A stretch of 64,000 nt of DNA from Pseudomonas marginalis (GTDB lineage Bacteria > Pseudomonadota > Gammaproteobacteria > Pseudomonadales > Pseudomonadaceae). The stretch is taken from contig NZ_FNSU01000003.1 in assembly GCF_900105325.1 (NCBI RefSeq), forward strand, positions 3,547,501-3,611,500. Direction: 5' to 3'. Shown here one piece after another: positions 17,318 through 24,674 of this stretch (position 1 is the stretch's first letter; every line of letters begins with the position of its first letter). Made by a program: the position numbers and the translations under genes. A model generated the notes under the pieces. The model was not told where the DNA came from and did no database searches. It saw only the letters and a list, made by a program, of their open reading frames with translations.

Positions 17318-18406
17318 ATGACCCGTTTATTGCGCATCACCCTGCTGGGCCTGCTGATCGTCGCAGGCCTGCTGACGGCCCTGATCTACAGCCTGACCTG
17401 GCGCCCCGCCGCCAAGGAGACCCTGCCCGTCAGTTGCGTCGCGCCCCGTGCGCCAACCCTGTTGCCCGGGCAGGCGCTCAAGGTCATGACCTGGAACGTG
17501 CAATACCTGGCCGGCAAGAACTACGTGTTCTGGTACGACACTGCCGACGGCAGCGGCCCGGACGACCGCCCCACCGTAGAGGACATGGCCGCCAGCCTCG
17601 ACGAAGTGGCGCGGGTGGTTCGCGATGAACAACCCGACATCCTGCTGTTGCAGGAACTCGACGAAAACGCCAAGCCTTCCCACTATCAGGACCAACTGGC
17701 GCTTTTGCAGGAGCGCCTGGTCGACCTCTACCCGTGCAGTGCCCAGGCCTTCGACTGGAAAGCCGACTTCGTGCCCGACCGGCATATCTTCGGCAGCGTC
17801 GGCCGCAAGCTGGCCACCCTGAGCCGCTACCAGATCGAACACGCCGAACGCCTGCAATTGCCGGCGCCCGAGGCCAATATCATCAGCCGCCAGTTCCAAC
17901 CCAAGCCGGCCTTGCTGCTGACCTACCTGCCGCTGAGCGATGGCGGCCAACTGGCGGTGCTCAACACACGCCTGGATGGCGACGCGCCGGGGCGCAATGC
18001 GGTGCAGGAACAGGTCATCAGCACGGTCAAGCTGTTGGATAAATTCGAAGGCCGTGGCACGCCCTGGCTGATCGGCGGCGATTTCAACCTGCTGCCCCTG
18101 GGGCAGTTCCTGCGATTGGAGGCGGGTAAGCGCGGGCAGTATTCGCCGGACAGCGAGCTGCATTTACTGTGGGACAAGTACCCGATGATCCCGAGCAACA
18201 GCCAATCCAGTGGGATTGATCGTGAGAAATGGCTGACGTACTTTCCCAATGACCCGAGCATCGATGGCCCGGATCGCACCGTCGATTACCTGTTCTACAG
18301 CCCGCGGATCAAGCGGGTGGAGGCCAAGGTGCGGCAGGAGGATACGTTGCGTATTTCCAACCATCTGCCGGTGATTGCGCGGTTCCTGTTGCCCGCCGCG
18401 CAATAA
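17318..18406 (+). CDS. endonuclease/exonuclease/phosphatase-family hydrolase, membrane-anchored
   Basis: 362 residues. Seen: N-terminal membrane helix at about 6-27, then the EEP fold with MTWNVQYLAG (metal-binding Asn), LLLQELDEN (metal Glu), IGGDFNLLP (Asp/Asn pair) and the terminal SNHLPV (catalytic His). All catalytic motifs are present. Probably a periplasm-facing or membrane-tethered phosphodiesterase; substrate unknown. Convergent with hrpB across a REP element. Confidence 0.85.
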   Translation: MTRLLRITLLGLLIVAGLLTALIYSLTWRPAAKETLPVSCVAPRAPTLLPGQALKVMTWNVQYLAGKNYVFWYDTADGSGPDDRPTVEDMAASLDEVARVVRDEQPDILLLQELDENAKPSHYQDQLALLQERLVDLYPCSAQAFDWKADFVPDRHIFGSVGRKLATLSRYQIEHAERLQLPAPEANIISRQFQPKPALLLTYLPLSDGGQLAVLNTRLDGDAPGRNAVQEQVISTVKLLDKFEGRGTPWLIGGDFNLLPLGQFLRLEAGKRGQYSPDSELHLLWDKYPMIPSNSQSSGIDREKWLTYFPNDPSIDGPDRTVDYLFYSPRIKRVEAKVRQEDTLRISNHLPVIARFLLPAAQ

Positions 18407-18422
18407 CCCACACAACAAGATT

Positions 18423-18470
18423 AATGTGGGAGGGCCGGTGCAACGATTCGACTTGCCCCCTCCCACATTT
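18423..18470. repeat. REP variant with GCAACGATTCGACTTGC core
   Basis: GTGGGAGGG and CCCTCCCAC arms flank an unusual core, not the usual GCTTGCC. The same variant occurs inverted at 50032-50080. It lies between the convergent EEP and hrpB genes. Confidence 0.8.
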
Positions 18471-18485
18471 GAATCTCTGCCACGC

Positions 18486-20993
18486 TTACTTTCGGGGTTT
18501 GATCCGCGCGGTCGGCTCGGCTATCAGCGGATCATCCGGCCAGTAATGCTTGGGATACCTGCCCTTCAGATCCTTCTTCACTTCGGCGTAGGTACTGCGC
18601 CAGAAGTTCGCCAGATCCTGGGTCACCTGCACCGGCCGCCGCGCCGGGGACAGCAGGTGCAACTTCACCACTTGGCGCCCGCCGGCAATGCGCGGGGTGT
18701 CGGCCAGGCCGAACAGTTCCTGCAAGCGCACCGCCAGGATCGGCGGCTGTTCGCTGTAGTCCAACCGCACCGATGAACCCGATGGCACCTTCACATGCTG
18801 CGGTGCCAGTTCGTCCAGGCGCTGGGGCAGCGGCCAGGGCAGCAGGTTGTGCAGGTAGCTGGAGATATCCAGGTTGGCGAAGTGACTCAGGCGCGAGACT
18901 TTGCCCAGGTAGGGCATCAGCCAGTGCTCCAGGCCGGCGAGCAGGGCGCTGTCGCTGACGTCGGGCCATTCGCTGGTTTTGCCGGCGTCCAACTGGCGCA
19001 ACAGCAGGACGCGGGATTGCCATTGGCGCAGTTCCGGGGTCCAGGGCAGCAGCTCCAGGCCTTTGCGCCGCACCAGGTTGACCAGCGCCTGGCTGCGCGC
19101 GGCTTCGTCGAGGCCGGTGAGCGGTTCGCGGCTGAGCACCAGTTCACCGACTTTGCGCTGGCGTTCGGCGCGCAGCACGCCTTCGCGCTCGTCCCAGTCC
19201 AGTTGATCGACGTTGCGCACTTGTTCCGCGAGCACCGTGTCGAACAGCGCCGGATCGAAGTCCGCCGCCAGATAAATACGCTCTTCACGCTGGCCCTGGC
19301 GGCTGCCGAGGTCGGCGATCACCAGCCAAGGTTGTTTCATCAGGCTGTCGGCCTCGGCGAATAATGCCGCGCGGCCATTGGCCAGGCGATATTCGGCACC
19401 GCCGGGGCGACGTTGCTGGGCGACACGGTCCGGGTAGGCCAGCGCCAGCAAGGCGCCGAGCCAGCGCGGGTGGTCGGGGTCGGCCACCGGCCGGGTCGCC
19501 TGGCCTCTCAAATGGCCACGGTATTGCCGCGCCAGTTGCTTGGCGCGTTGCACGCCGCCTTGAGTACCGCGCGCACGCTCTTCACCGGACATCAGCGCCA
19601 GGCGGCTGTGCAAATCCGCGCCGCCACCACGCAAAATATCGCGCTCGCCCAACAGTGCCGCGACATCACAGGCCGTGGCCGCCAGCCCCAGGTCCTGCCC
19701 GCGCAGCAACAAATGGGCGATGCGTGGATGGGCCGGCAGCTCGGCCATCTTCTGGCCATGTGCCGTGAGTTTTTCGTCATTCAAGGCCCCGAGGCGTACC
19801 AGCAAATCCTGGGCCTGGGCATAGGCGGCGGTGGGTGGCACATCGAGCCACACGAGCTGTGGGGGCGTGACGCCCCAGCGCGCCAGCTGCAAGGCCAGGC
19901 CAGCGAGGTCGGCGGCGAGGATTTCCGCACTGCCATACGCGGCCAGCCCTTCATGCTGGTCTTCGGACCACAACCGATAACACACCCCCGGCTCCAACCG
20001 CCCGGCCCGGCCCGCGCGCTGGGTGGCGCTGGCGCGGGAGATGCGCTGGGTGTCGAGGCGGGTCATGCCGCTGCCGGGGTCGAAACGCGGCACCCGCGCC
20101 AACCCGGCATCGATCACCACACGCACGCCGTTGATGGTCAGGCTGGTCTCGGCGATGTTGGTGGCGAGCACCACTTTGCGTTTACCGGCCGGTGCCGGAT
20201 CGATGGCCGCGCGCTGGGCGTTGAGGTCCAGCTCGCCATGCAGCGGGCAGAGCAACACGTCAGGGCTATTCCCCAGGGCGTCGGCCAGTTTCTGGTTGAC
20301 CCGGCGAATTTCCGCCTGGCCCGGCAGGAACACCAGCACGCTGCCGGTTTCATCGTGCAGGGCTTCGAGGATGGTTTGCACCACGCGCGGCTCGATAAAT
20401 TCACCGGCCTGGTACGGCCGCCCCCAACGCATCTGCACCGGGAACATGCGCCCCTCGCTGCGCAGGATCGGCGCATCGTCCAGCAGGCTGGCCAGGCGCT
20501 CGCCTTCAAGGGTGGCGGACATCAGCAGGATTTTCAGCGGTTGCTCGTCGCGAAACAGGTCGCGGCCGTTCAGGCTCAAGGCCAGTGCCAGGTCGGCGTC
20601 GAGGCTGCGCTCGTGGAATTCGTCGAAGATCAGCAGACCGACACCGTCCAGTGCCGGATCGTCCTGCAAACGACGGGTGAGGATGCCTTCGGTGACCACT
20701 TCGATGCGCGTGTTGGGCCCGACCTTGCTGTCGAGACGGATGCGATAGCCGACGGTTTCACCGACTTTCTCCCCCAGTTCGCTGGCCAGGCGTTCCGCGG
20801 CGGCACGGGCGGCCAGGCGCCGGGGTTCGAGCATCAGGATGGTCTGCCCCGCCAGCCAAGGCTCATTCAACAAGGCCAAGGGCACGCGGGTGGTTTTACC
20901 GGCGCCGGGCGGCGCTTCCAGCACGGCTTCATGGCGATTCGCCAAGGCGTCACGCAGGGCGGGTAAAACATCATCAATGGGCAACGAATTCAT
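18486..20993 (-). CDS. hrpB: ATP-dependent DEAH-box helicase HrpB
   Basis: 835 residues from ATG 20993 (MNSLPIDDVLPALRDAL) with GGGAG 5 nt upstream. Seen: APPGAGKTTR (Walker A, GAGKT at 30-34), DEFHERS (motif II, DEFH at 124-127), LMSATLEGE (motif III), ATNIAETSLTINGV and QRAGRAGR (motif VI), then the HrpB C-terminal domain ending ARIKPRK. SF2 RNA helicase of the cytoplasm; cellular role poorly defined. The 19-codon frame extension is not used. A small hairpin (21001-21015) overlaps its ribosome site. Its upstream region abuts the accessory island. Confidence 0.92.
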   Translation of the reverse strand: MNSLPIDDVLPALRDALANRHEAVLEAPPGAGKTTRVPLALLNEPWLAGQTILMLEPRRLAARAAAERLASELGEKVGETVGYRIRLDSKVGPNTRIEVVTEGILTRRLQDDPALDGVGLLIFDEFHERSLDADLALALSLNGRDLFRDEQPLKILLMSATLEGERLASLLDDAPILRSEGRMFPVQMRWGRPYQAGEFIEPRVVQTILEALHDETGSVLVFLPGQAEIRRVNQKLADALGNSPDVLLCPLHGELDLNAQRAAIDPAPAGKRKVVLATNIAETSLTINGVRVVIDAGLARVPRFDPGSGMTRLDTQRISRASATQRAGRAGRLEPGVCYRLWSEDQHEGLAAYGSAEILAADLAGLALQLARWGVTPPQLVWLDVPPTAAYAQAQDLLVRLGALNDEKLTAHGQKMAELPAHPRIAHLLLRGQDLGLAATACDVAALLGERDILRGGGADLHSRLALMSGEERARGTQGGVQRAKQLARQYRGHLRGQATRPVADPDHPRWLGALLALAYPDRVAQQRRPGGAEYRLANGRAALFAEADSLMKQPWLVIADLGSRQGQREERIYLAADFDPALFDTVLAEQVRNVDQLDWDEREGVLRAERQRKVGELVLSREPLTGLDEAARSQALVNLVRRKGLELLPWTPELRQWQSRVLLLRQLDAGKTSEWPDVSDSALLAGLEHWLMPYLGKVSRLSHFANLDISSYLHNLLPWPLPQRLDELAPQHVKVPSGSSVRLDYSEQPPILAVRLQELFGLADTPRIAGGRQVVKLHLLSPARRPVQVTQDLANFWRSTYAEVKKDLKGRYPKHYWPDDPLIAEPTARIKPRK

Positions 20994-21000
20994 ACTGGCT

Positions 21001-21015
21001 CCCGAATAGGTCGGG
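21001..21015 (-). promoter_or_regulatory. hairpin over the hrpB ribosome-binding site
   Basis: CCCGA/TCGGG stem with a 5-nt loop; on the minus strand its 3' arm carries the GGG of the GGGAG Shine-Dalgarno of hrpB. Confidence 0.4.
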
Positions 21016-21046
21016 AATGATAACAATGCCCTTTCTAATGCACGAC

Positions 21047-21820
21047 TCAAAACGGTCGCGCTTTTAGAACCTCCATTACACGCTGAGCCTGGAGCATCAT
21101 GGATGCCGTATCAGAACAACGGAACTCGACCAGCTCACAAATTTTCTGTAAATCGCTGTGGAGATTGCGATTGAAAATAGGCTCGTGATGGGCAATTCGA
21201 TTTCGCAGGTGGCGTATCGTCTCCAAGTCGCAAGCAATTCGCTGTCGATGGAGTTTCACTGATCCACTGGGATCAAGGTTGGGAAACAATTGGAAAAGAT
21301 AGGGCTCCCATAGCCGCTGATCATTTCGCTTGGTGAATTGTTTTTCCCAAAATACATTTTTGAGCTCTGTAACAACGCCACCCGTTGTTCGGTGCTTTTC
21401 ACGGGTTCGACCCAGGTCCATCTTCGCGTCGTATCTCGCCCCTGCGCCAGTAGGAAGGCTGCGCAACAGGCCAACACTCCACGGCCATTCAGACCCGTAT
21501 CTAAGAATCAGCGCCTCGGAGACAGCATTTCGTACAACCACTTCGCAGATATGTAAGGGGATCAGAAAGACACCGGATACTTGCGCATTCCATGCATAAA
21601 GCTCTACTGCACGCTCTATTGGCAAACCCGCACCCACAGTGGCCGACTCATACGTCGCAATTCTTGCCTCTGAAAGAGACGCTCGCAAGGCTTGAAGGTG
21701 GCGCATCTCGGGTACAGCTCCCATAAAGAGAATAGGCTCCAAGCCCGCAATCTGCGCCGCCGCAGCCATCTCTGGCTGGACGGCGCACGTAGCTGTCGAT
21801 GACAATGACATTGACGACAT
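21047..21820 (-). CDS. Abi-like HEPN protein, candidate abortive-infection RNase
   Basis: 257 residues. Seen: a predicted all-helical protein with LSEARIATY (about 49-57), the family-typical ELYAWNAQVSGVFLIPLHICEVVVRNAV (73-100), WEPYLFQLFP (171-180), and near the C-terminus RNRIAHHEPIFNR, in which R206-x4-H211 forms the HEPN ribonuclease motif. Known: Abi-like HEPN proteins cleave RNA and arrest infected cells. Start ATG 21820 has GGAAG 8 nt upstream; a second possible start is ATG 21706 (MRHLQALRAS), which would drop an alanine-rich leader unlike the family. Codon use is AT-richer than flanking genes. Downstream neighbour of an hsdS-hsdM pair but separated from it by a terminator, so it likely has its own promoter. 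Confidence 0.75.
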   Translation of the reverse strand: MSSMSLSSTATCAVQPEMAAAAQIAGLEPILFMGAVPEMRHLQALRASLSEARIATYESATVGAGLPIERAVELYAWNAQVSGVFLIPLHICEVVVRNAVSEALILRYGSEWPWSVGLLRSLPTGAGARYDAKMDLGRTREKHRTTGGVVTELKNVFWEKQFTKRNDQRLWEPYLFQLFPNLDPSGSVKLHRQRIACDLETIRHLRNRIAHHEPIFNRNLHSDLQKICELVEFRCSDTASMMLQAQRVMEVLKARPF

Positions 21821-21902
21821 CCCAGTACTTCCCTATAGTCGACTCACTAGCCGAGGGACTTGTTGGCGAAAGCCTCCCCCCACGGACGTACGAAAGTGAT
21901 TC
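21821..21902 (-). other. non-coding leader before the Abi-like gene
   Basis: About 80 nt between the hsdM terminator and the Abi ATG. It holds no ORF. It must contain the promoter of the Abi gene (a weak TATAGG -10 about 15 nt before the start) and has room for a small RNA; no firm secondary structure was recognised by eye. Confidence 0.4.
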
Positions 21903-21935
21903 AAAAAAAGGCCCACCCTTCGGTGGGCTTTTTTG
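21903..21935. terminator. strong bidirectional-looking terminator after hsdM
   Basis: Stem GCCCACC/GGTGGGC with a 4-nt loop, flanked by an A-run on the left and a T-run on the right. On the minus strand the left A-run becomes the U-tract, so it ends the hsdS-hsdM transcript about 30 nt after the hsdM stop. Confidence 0.85.
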
Positions 21936-21966
21936 TTTCTGATGATTTTCACCGATCCGTTAATGA

Positions 21967-23439
21967 TCAGACATGACCGACCCACTCACGAAGCTGTGTC
22001 AACCTCGCCTCAAGTGTTTCAAGTTCTGTTTTGAGTTGAGCACGCTCCGCCCGCAAGATCGCTAAATCAATTTGCTCTTCATCCTCGGCTATCTCGACAT
22101 AGCGGGCCACATTGAGGTTGTACTCATTCGCTTCAATTTCCGTGCGTGAAACCAGCGTTGCATAACGCTCTACACTTTGGCGGTTATCGTAAGTCTGCTC
22201 AATTCGATCCAGATCAGCATCGCGCAGCGAGTTCCAAATCTTTCCTGGCTGGAAATCACGACTGGCATCTATAAAGAGCACATCATCACCCGACTTGTTC
22301 TTACGCAGAATCAGAATTGCCAACGGGATTGATGTGTACGACAGCATTTTGGCCGGCAGACCAATCACTGCATCAACCAAATTCTCTTCGATAAATTGCT
22401 TTCTGATTTGCAGCTCTGCGGCGCCTCTGAAAAGCACCCCCAGAGGCACGAGCACAGCCATGCGTCCAACTTCAGATGCGAGCGTTTCAACCATGTGGCT
22501 TATGTACGCGTAGTCACCCGAAGTGCGCGGAGGAACACCTCGCCAAAAACGCCGATATCCATCTCTCTCAGCATCTTCATGGCCCCAGTCCCGAACGGAA
22601 AAGGGAGGATGAGAGACCACCACCTGAAACTTAATCAGATCGCCGTTCGCCTCCACCAACTTTGGATTGCGTAGCGTATCTCCCCACTCCAGCCGAAAAT
22701 GGGTTTCACCGTGAAGGATCATACTCATCCGCGCCAACGATAAAGTACTGCCGTTAGCTTCTTGCCCATAGAGTGAACACCCCCACGTGCAAGGCGATTT
22801 CAGAGCATATTCGTTGCAGGCAATCAGTGTGGAAGCCACGCCACAAAACGGATCACTTATGCGTTCACCCCCTACGGGCCGCATCAAACGAGCCATCAAC
22901 CTGGAAATCTGCGGCGTCGTGAAAAACTCACCACCTCGCTTACCACTGTTGCTTGAGGCATGCGTCAAAACCGCGTCACACGCCCAAGCTGCAGCCTCTT
23001 TCGCGCCATCTCGAACAGGGCGAAAATCCAGCGCGTCACAATTTAATGCGTGAAGCAGGCTACCCAGGGCACGGTCTTTTGGCGTCTCATTACCCAGTAC
23101 GATGGAGTCGAAATCTATGCCCAGAAAGGCATCTTTCAATTCGTAATTAGCACTCTGCAATGCAGCAAGAGCCTGGTTCAGACGATTGCCATTTCCCGGC
23201 TCGCGAGCATTGCTCAGTAATCGATAGAAGTCCGCTTTCTCAGGCACAATAAAGCGCGCGTCCTCCATCGCTTTATGTTCTTTGCGAGGCTCGTCAAGAA
23301 GCACATCGGACAAGTACTTGAGCAAGAGCAGCGCCATGGTGAAGCTGACGCTTTCAATCGGATCACCGTACCCGCGAAAGACATCGGCACTTCGCAAAAC
23401 AGCCTCGTCAATTTCACCTTTCCTGTCTTGATCAAGCAT
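21967..23439 (-). CDS. HsdM-like type I DNA methyltransferase with altered catalytic motif
   Basis: 490 residues from ATG 23439 (MLDQDRKGEIDEAV), with AGGGGG 6 nt upstream. Seen: HsdM_N-like helical domain (1-140, with FTMALLLLKYLSDVL), then GGEFFTTP at 169-176, SAM-binding motif I DPFCG at 196-200, EWGDTL near 251-256, and motif IV read as SHPPF at 276-280 where N6-adenine methyltransferases have NPPF/Y. C-terminal coiled coil about 440-485 (ILRAERAQLKTELETLEARL) suits binding to the S subunit. The histidine is certain from codon 22609-22611. Known: the Asn of this motif holds the target adenine amino group, so activity may be lost or changed. Overlaps the hsdS stop by 8 nt. No HsdR gene is present. 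Confidence 0.8.
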   Translation of the reverse strand: MLDQDRKGEIDEAVLRSADVFRGYGDPIESVSFTMALLLLKYLSDVLLDEPRKEHKAMEDARFIVPEKADFYRLLSNAREPGNGNRLNQALAALQSANYELKDAFLGIDFDSIVLGNETPKDRALGSLLHALNCDALDFRPVRDGAKEAAAWACDAVLTHASSNSGKRGGEFFTTPQISRLMARLMRPVGGERISDPFCGVASTLIACNEYALKSPCTWGCSLYGQEANGSTLSLARMSMILHGETHFRLEWGDTLRNPKLVEANGDLIKFQVVVSHPPFSVRDWGHEDAERDGYRRFWRGVPPRTSGDYAYISHMVETLASEVGRMAVLVPLGVLFRGAAELQIRKQFIEENLVDAVIGLPAKMLSYTSIPLAILILRKNKSGDDVLFIDASRDFQPGKIWNSLRDADLDRIEQTYDNRQSVERYATLVSRTEIEANEYNLNVARYVEIAEDEEQIDLAILRAERAQLKTELETLEARLTQLREWVGHV

Positions 23440-24004
23440 GGCGAACCCCCTCTCGCAAAATGAGGTTAGTGAGAAATGTCGTTTCCAATCGATCAAGCTC
23501 GCTCAAACGGTGCCTGATAGCGGCCATCTTTTCCGTGGTCTCGTCCATTTCAGCAATTTGCTTTTGCCTGTCCATCGCCGGAACTTCGATTTCCAAGGAA
23601 AGCAGGGCCGATTTGGTGAGTGCCTTAATGCCGGTACCCGTCAACATCACACTTATCTTTACCTGCGTTGCGGGCTGATTGAGATACCAGGCAAGGAAAC
23701 GACCATTCAAGTTGGCTTCGGGGGTAATTACGTTCAACTGCCCCATTGGAAACACAGGCTCTTCAGCGCCCTCAAAAAACCAGGCTTTGTAATAGTCTCC
23801 GCGTGAGGGCAGGACAACGTCGCCTGGACGCAGGCAATGGGACAGATATTTTTCATCCAGCCACACGCGAGGGAGTTCATGCCAATGCAGTGGCTTGCTT
23901 GATACCAGGTCTCTGATCGCTACCGCACGCACATTGCCGTCTGGATTTTCCTGAGGTGGGTTGCTTCTAAAAACCACTGCCGTGCGAATTTTGGTAAGCT
24001 TCAT
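23432..24004 (-). CDS. single-TRD HsdS-like specificity subunit
   Basis: 190 residues from ATG 24004 (MKLTKIRTAVVFRSNPP). Seen: one target-recognition domain (about 1-140, with LRPGDVVLPSRGDYYKAWF and GQLNVITP, then ISVMLTGTGIKALTKSALLSLEIEVPAM, the end-of-TRD motif) followed by one conserved long helix (QKQIAEMDETTEKMAAIRHRLSELDRL). Normal HsdS has two TRDs in about 400 residues; half-size subunits can pair to recognise symmetric sites. It precedes hsdM, the reverse of usual order, and overlaps it as ATGCTTGA. The ribosome site is weak (GAAGAG, 17 nt before ATG). A longer frame to a TTG at 24133 has no family-like sequence. Confidence 0.75.
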   Translation of the reverse strand: MKLTKIRTAVVFRSNPPQENPDGNVRAVAIRDLVSSKPLHWHELPRVWLDEKYLSHCLRPGDVVLPSRGDYYKAWFFEGAEEPVFPMGQLNVITPEANLNGRFLAWYLNQPATQVKISVMLTGTGIKALTKSALLSLEIEVPAMDRQKQIAEMDETTEKMAAIRHRLSELDRLETTFLTNLILREGVRHA

Positions 24005-24042
24005 AAGGTCAACGCTGTAGAGCTCTTCTGTAATGTTGCGGC

Positions 24043-24072
24043 AATATATGTCACGGCCTGCATAACAAGCAA
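24043..24072 (-). promoter_or_regulatory. putative sigma70 promoter of hsdS-hsdM
   Basis: On the minus strand: TTGCTT, 18-nt spacer, TATATT, placing transcription start near 24036, about 30 nt before the hsdS ATG. Assigned by eye. Confidence 0.45.
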
Positions 24073-24090
24073 GCAGTAGATTGCTACTGC
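24073..24090. promoter_or_regulatory. perfect inverted repeat abutting the hsdS promoter
   Basis: GCAGTAG-ATTG-CTACTGC, 7-bp arms, 4-nt centre, directly upstream of the -35 hexamer. Operator-like; the binding protein is unknown and no C-protein gene is in the island. Confidence 0.55.
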
Positions 24091-24210
24091 ATATAATTAT
24101 TTGTGACGTTTCAGATTGTTTACGGCGTTCCAAGTATCAGATGTTGATGCCGACGGCATAAGTCCAAGAGCACCACGCACATTCAAGCCCAAGCGTTATT
24201 TTTAGCCTCT

Positions 24211-24236
24211 TTTGCGAGCAAGCTCGCTCTTACAGG
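24211..24236. repeat. single REP (GCGAGCAAGCTCGC) at the island's right edge
   Basis: TTTGCGAGCAAGCTCGCTCT runs into the AGGAG ribosome site of the following lipoprotein gene. It marks the return to core sequence. Confidence 0.75.
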
Positions 24237-24245
24237 AGATTTTCC

Positions 24246-24665
24246 ATGCGTATCGCTTCCCGTGTCATCGGCGGTGTCCTCGCCGTCACCCTGCTGAGCC
24301 AACTCACCGCCTGCGGGTCGATTTTCTACCCCGACCGCCGTGGCCAGATCGATGGCAAGATCGACCCGACCATTGCCGTGCTCGATGCCGTGGGCCTGTT
24401 GTTCTACGTGATCCCTGGCCTGATCGCATTCGGCGTCGACTTCGCCACGGGCGCGATCTATTTCGAACCCGGCAAGACTGCCCAGGTTGACCCGGAAAAA
24501 CTCCACGAAGCCATCGGCGCCGACGGAAAGGTCGACAACGCCAAGCTGCAAAGCATCATCCAGAAGGAAACCGGTCGCACCCTGCCGCTGGACGATCCAC
24601 GCATGATCCAGTTCAAGGGCAGCGTGCAACAACTTGCGCTCCTGGGCCTGCAACCCGCCGCCTAA
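24246..24665 (+). CDS. conserved Pseudomonas lipoprotein
   Basis: 139 residues. Seen: signal peptide and lipobox LTAC (Cys22), then GSIFYPDRRGQIDGKID, a hydrophobic stretch at about 45-75 (AVLDAVGLLFYVIPGLIAFGVDFATGAIYF) and a soluble C-terminus. Homologues in Pseudomonas are often mislabelled polyribonucleotide nucleotidyltransferase; nothing here resembles PNPase. Likely an acylated envelope protein. ATG preceded by CAGGAGATTTTCC. Ends 9 bp before fieF and is probably cotranscribed with it. In the ancestral order it would have faced hrpB. Confidence 0.8.
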   Translation: MRIASRVIGGVLAVTLLSQLTACGSIFYPDRRGQIDGKIDPTIAVLDAVGLLFYVIPGLIAFGVDFATGAIYFEPGKTAQVDPEKLHEAIGADGKVDNAKLQSIIQKETGRTLPLDDPRMIQFKGSVQQLALLGLQPAA

Positions 24666-24674
24666 GGATCGTTT

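Noticed and set aside
21824..21845. Sequence CGACTATAGGGA before the Abi gene resembling a T7-type promoter start
   Set aside because: Only the -6 to +4 core matches; the recognition half (-17 to -7) does not. Likely chance.
24005..24133. N-terminal extension of the HsdS-like protein to a TTG at 24133
   Set aside because: The extension has no family-like residues, overlaps the promoter and the dyad, and lacks a ribosome site.
21047..24200. Island as a prophage or integrative element
   Set aside because: No integrase, transposase, tRNA target or clear flanking direct repeats were found; only composition and gene content mark it as accessory.
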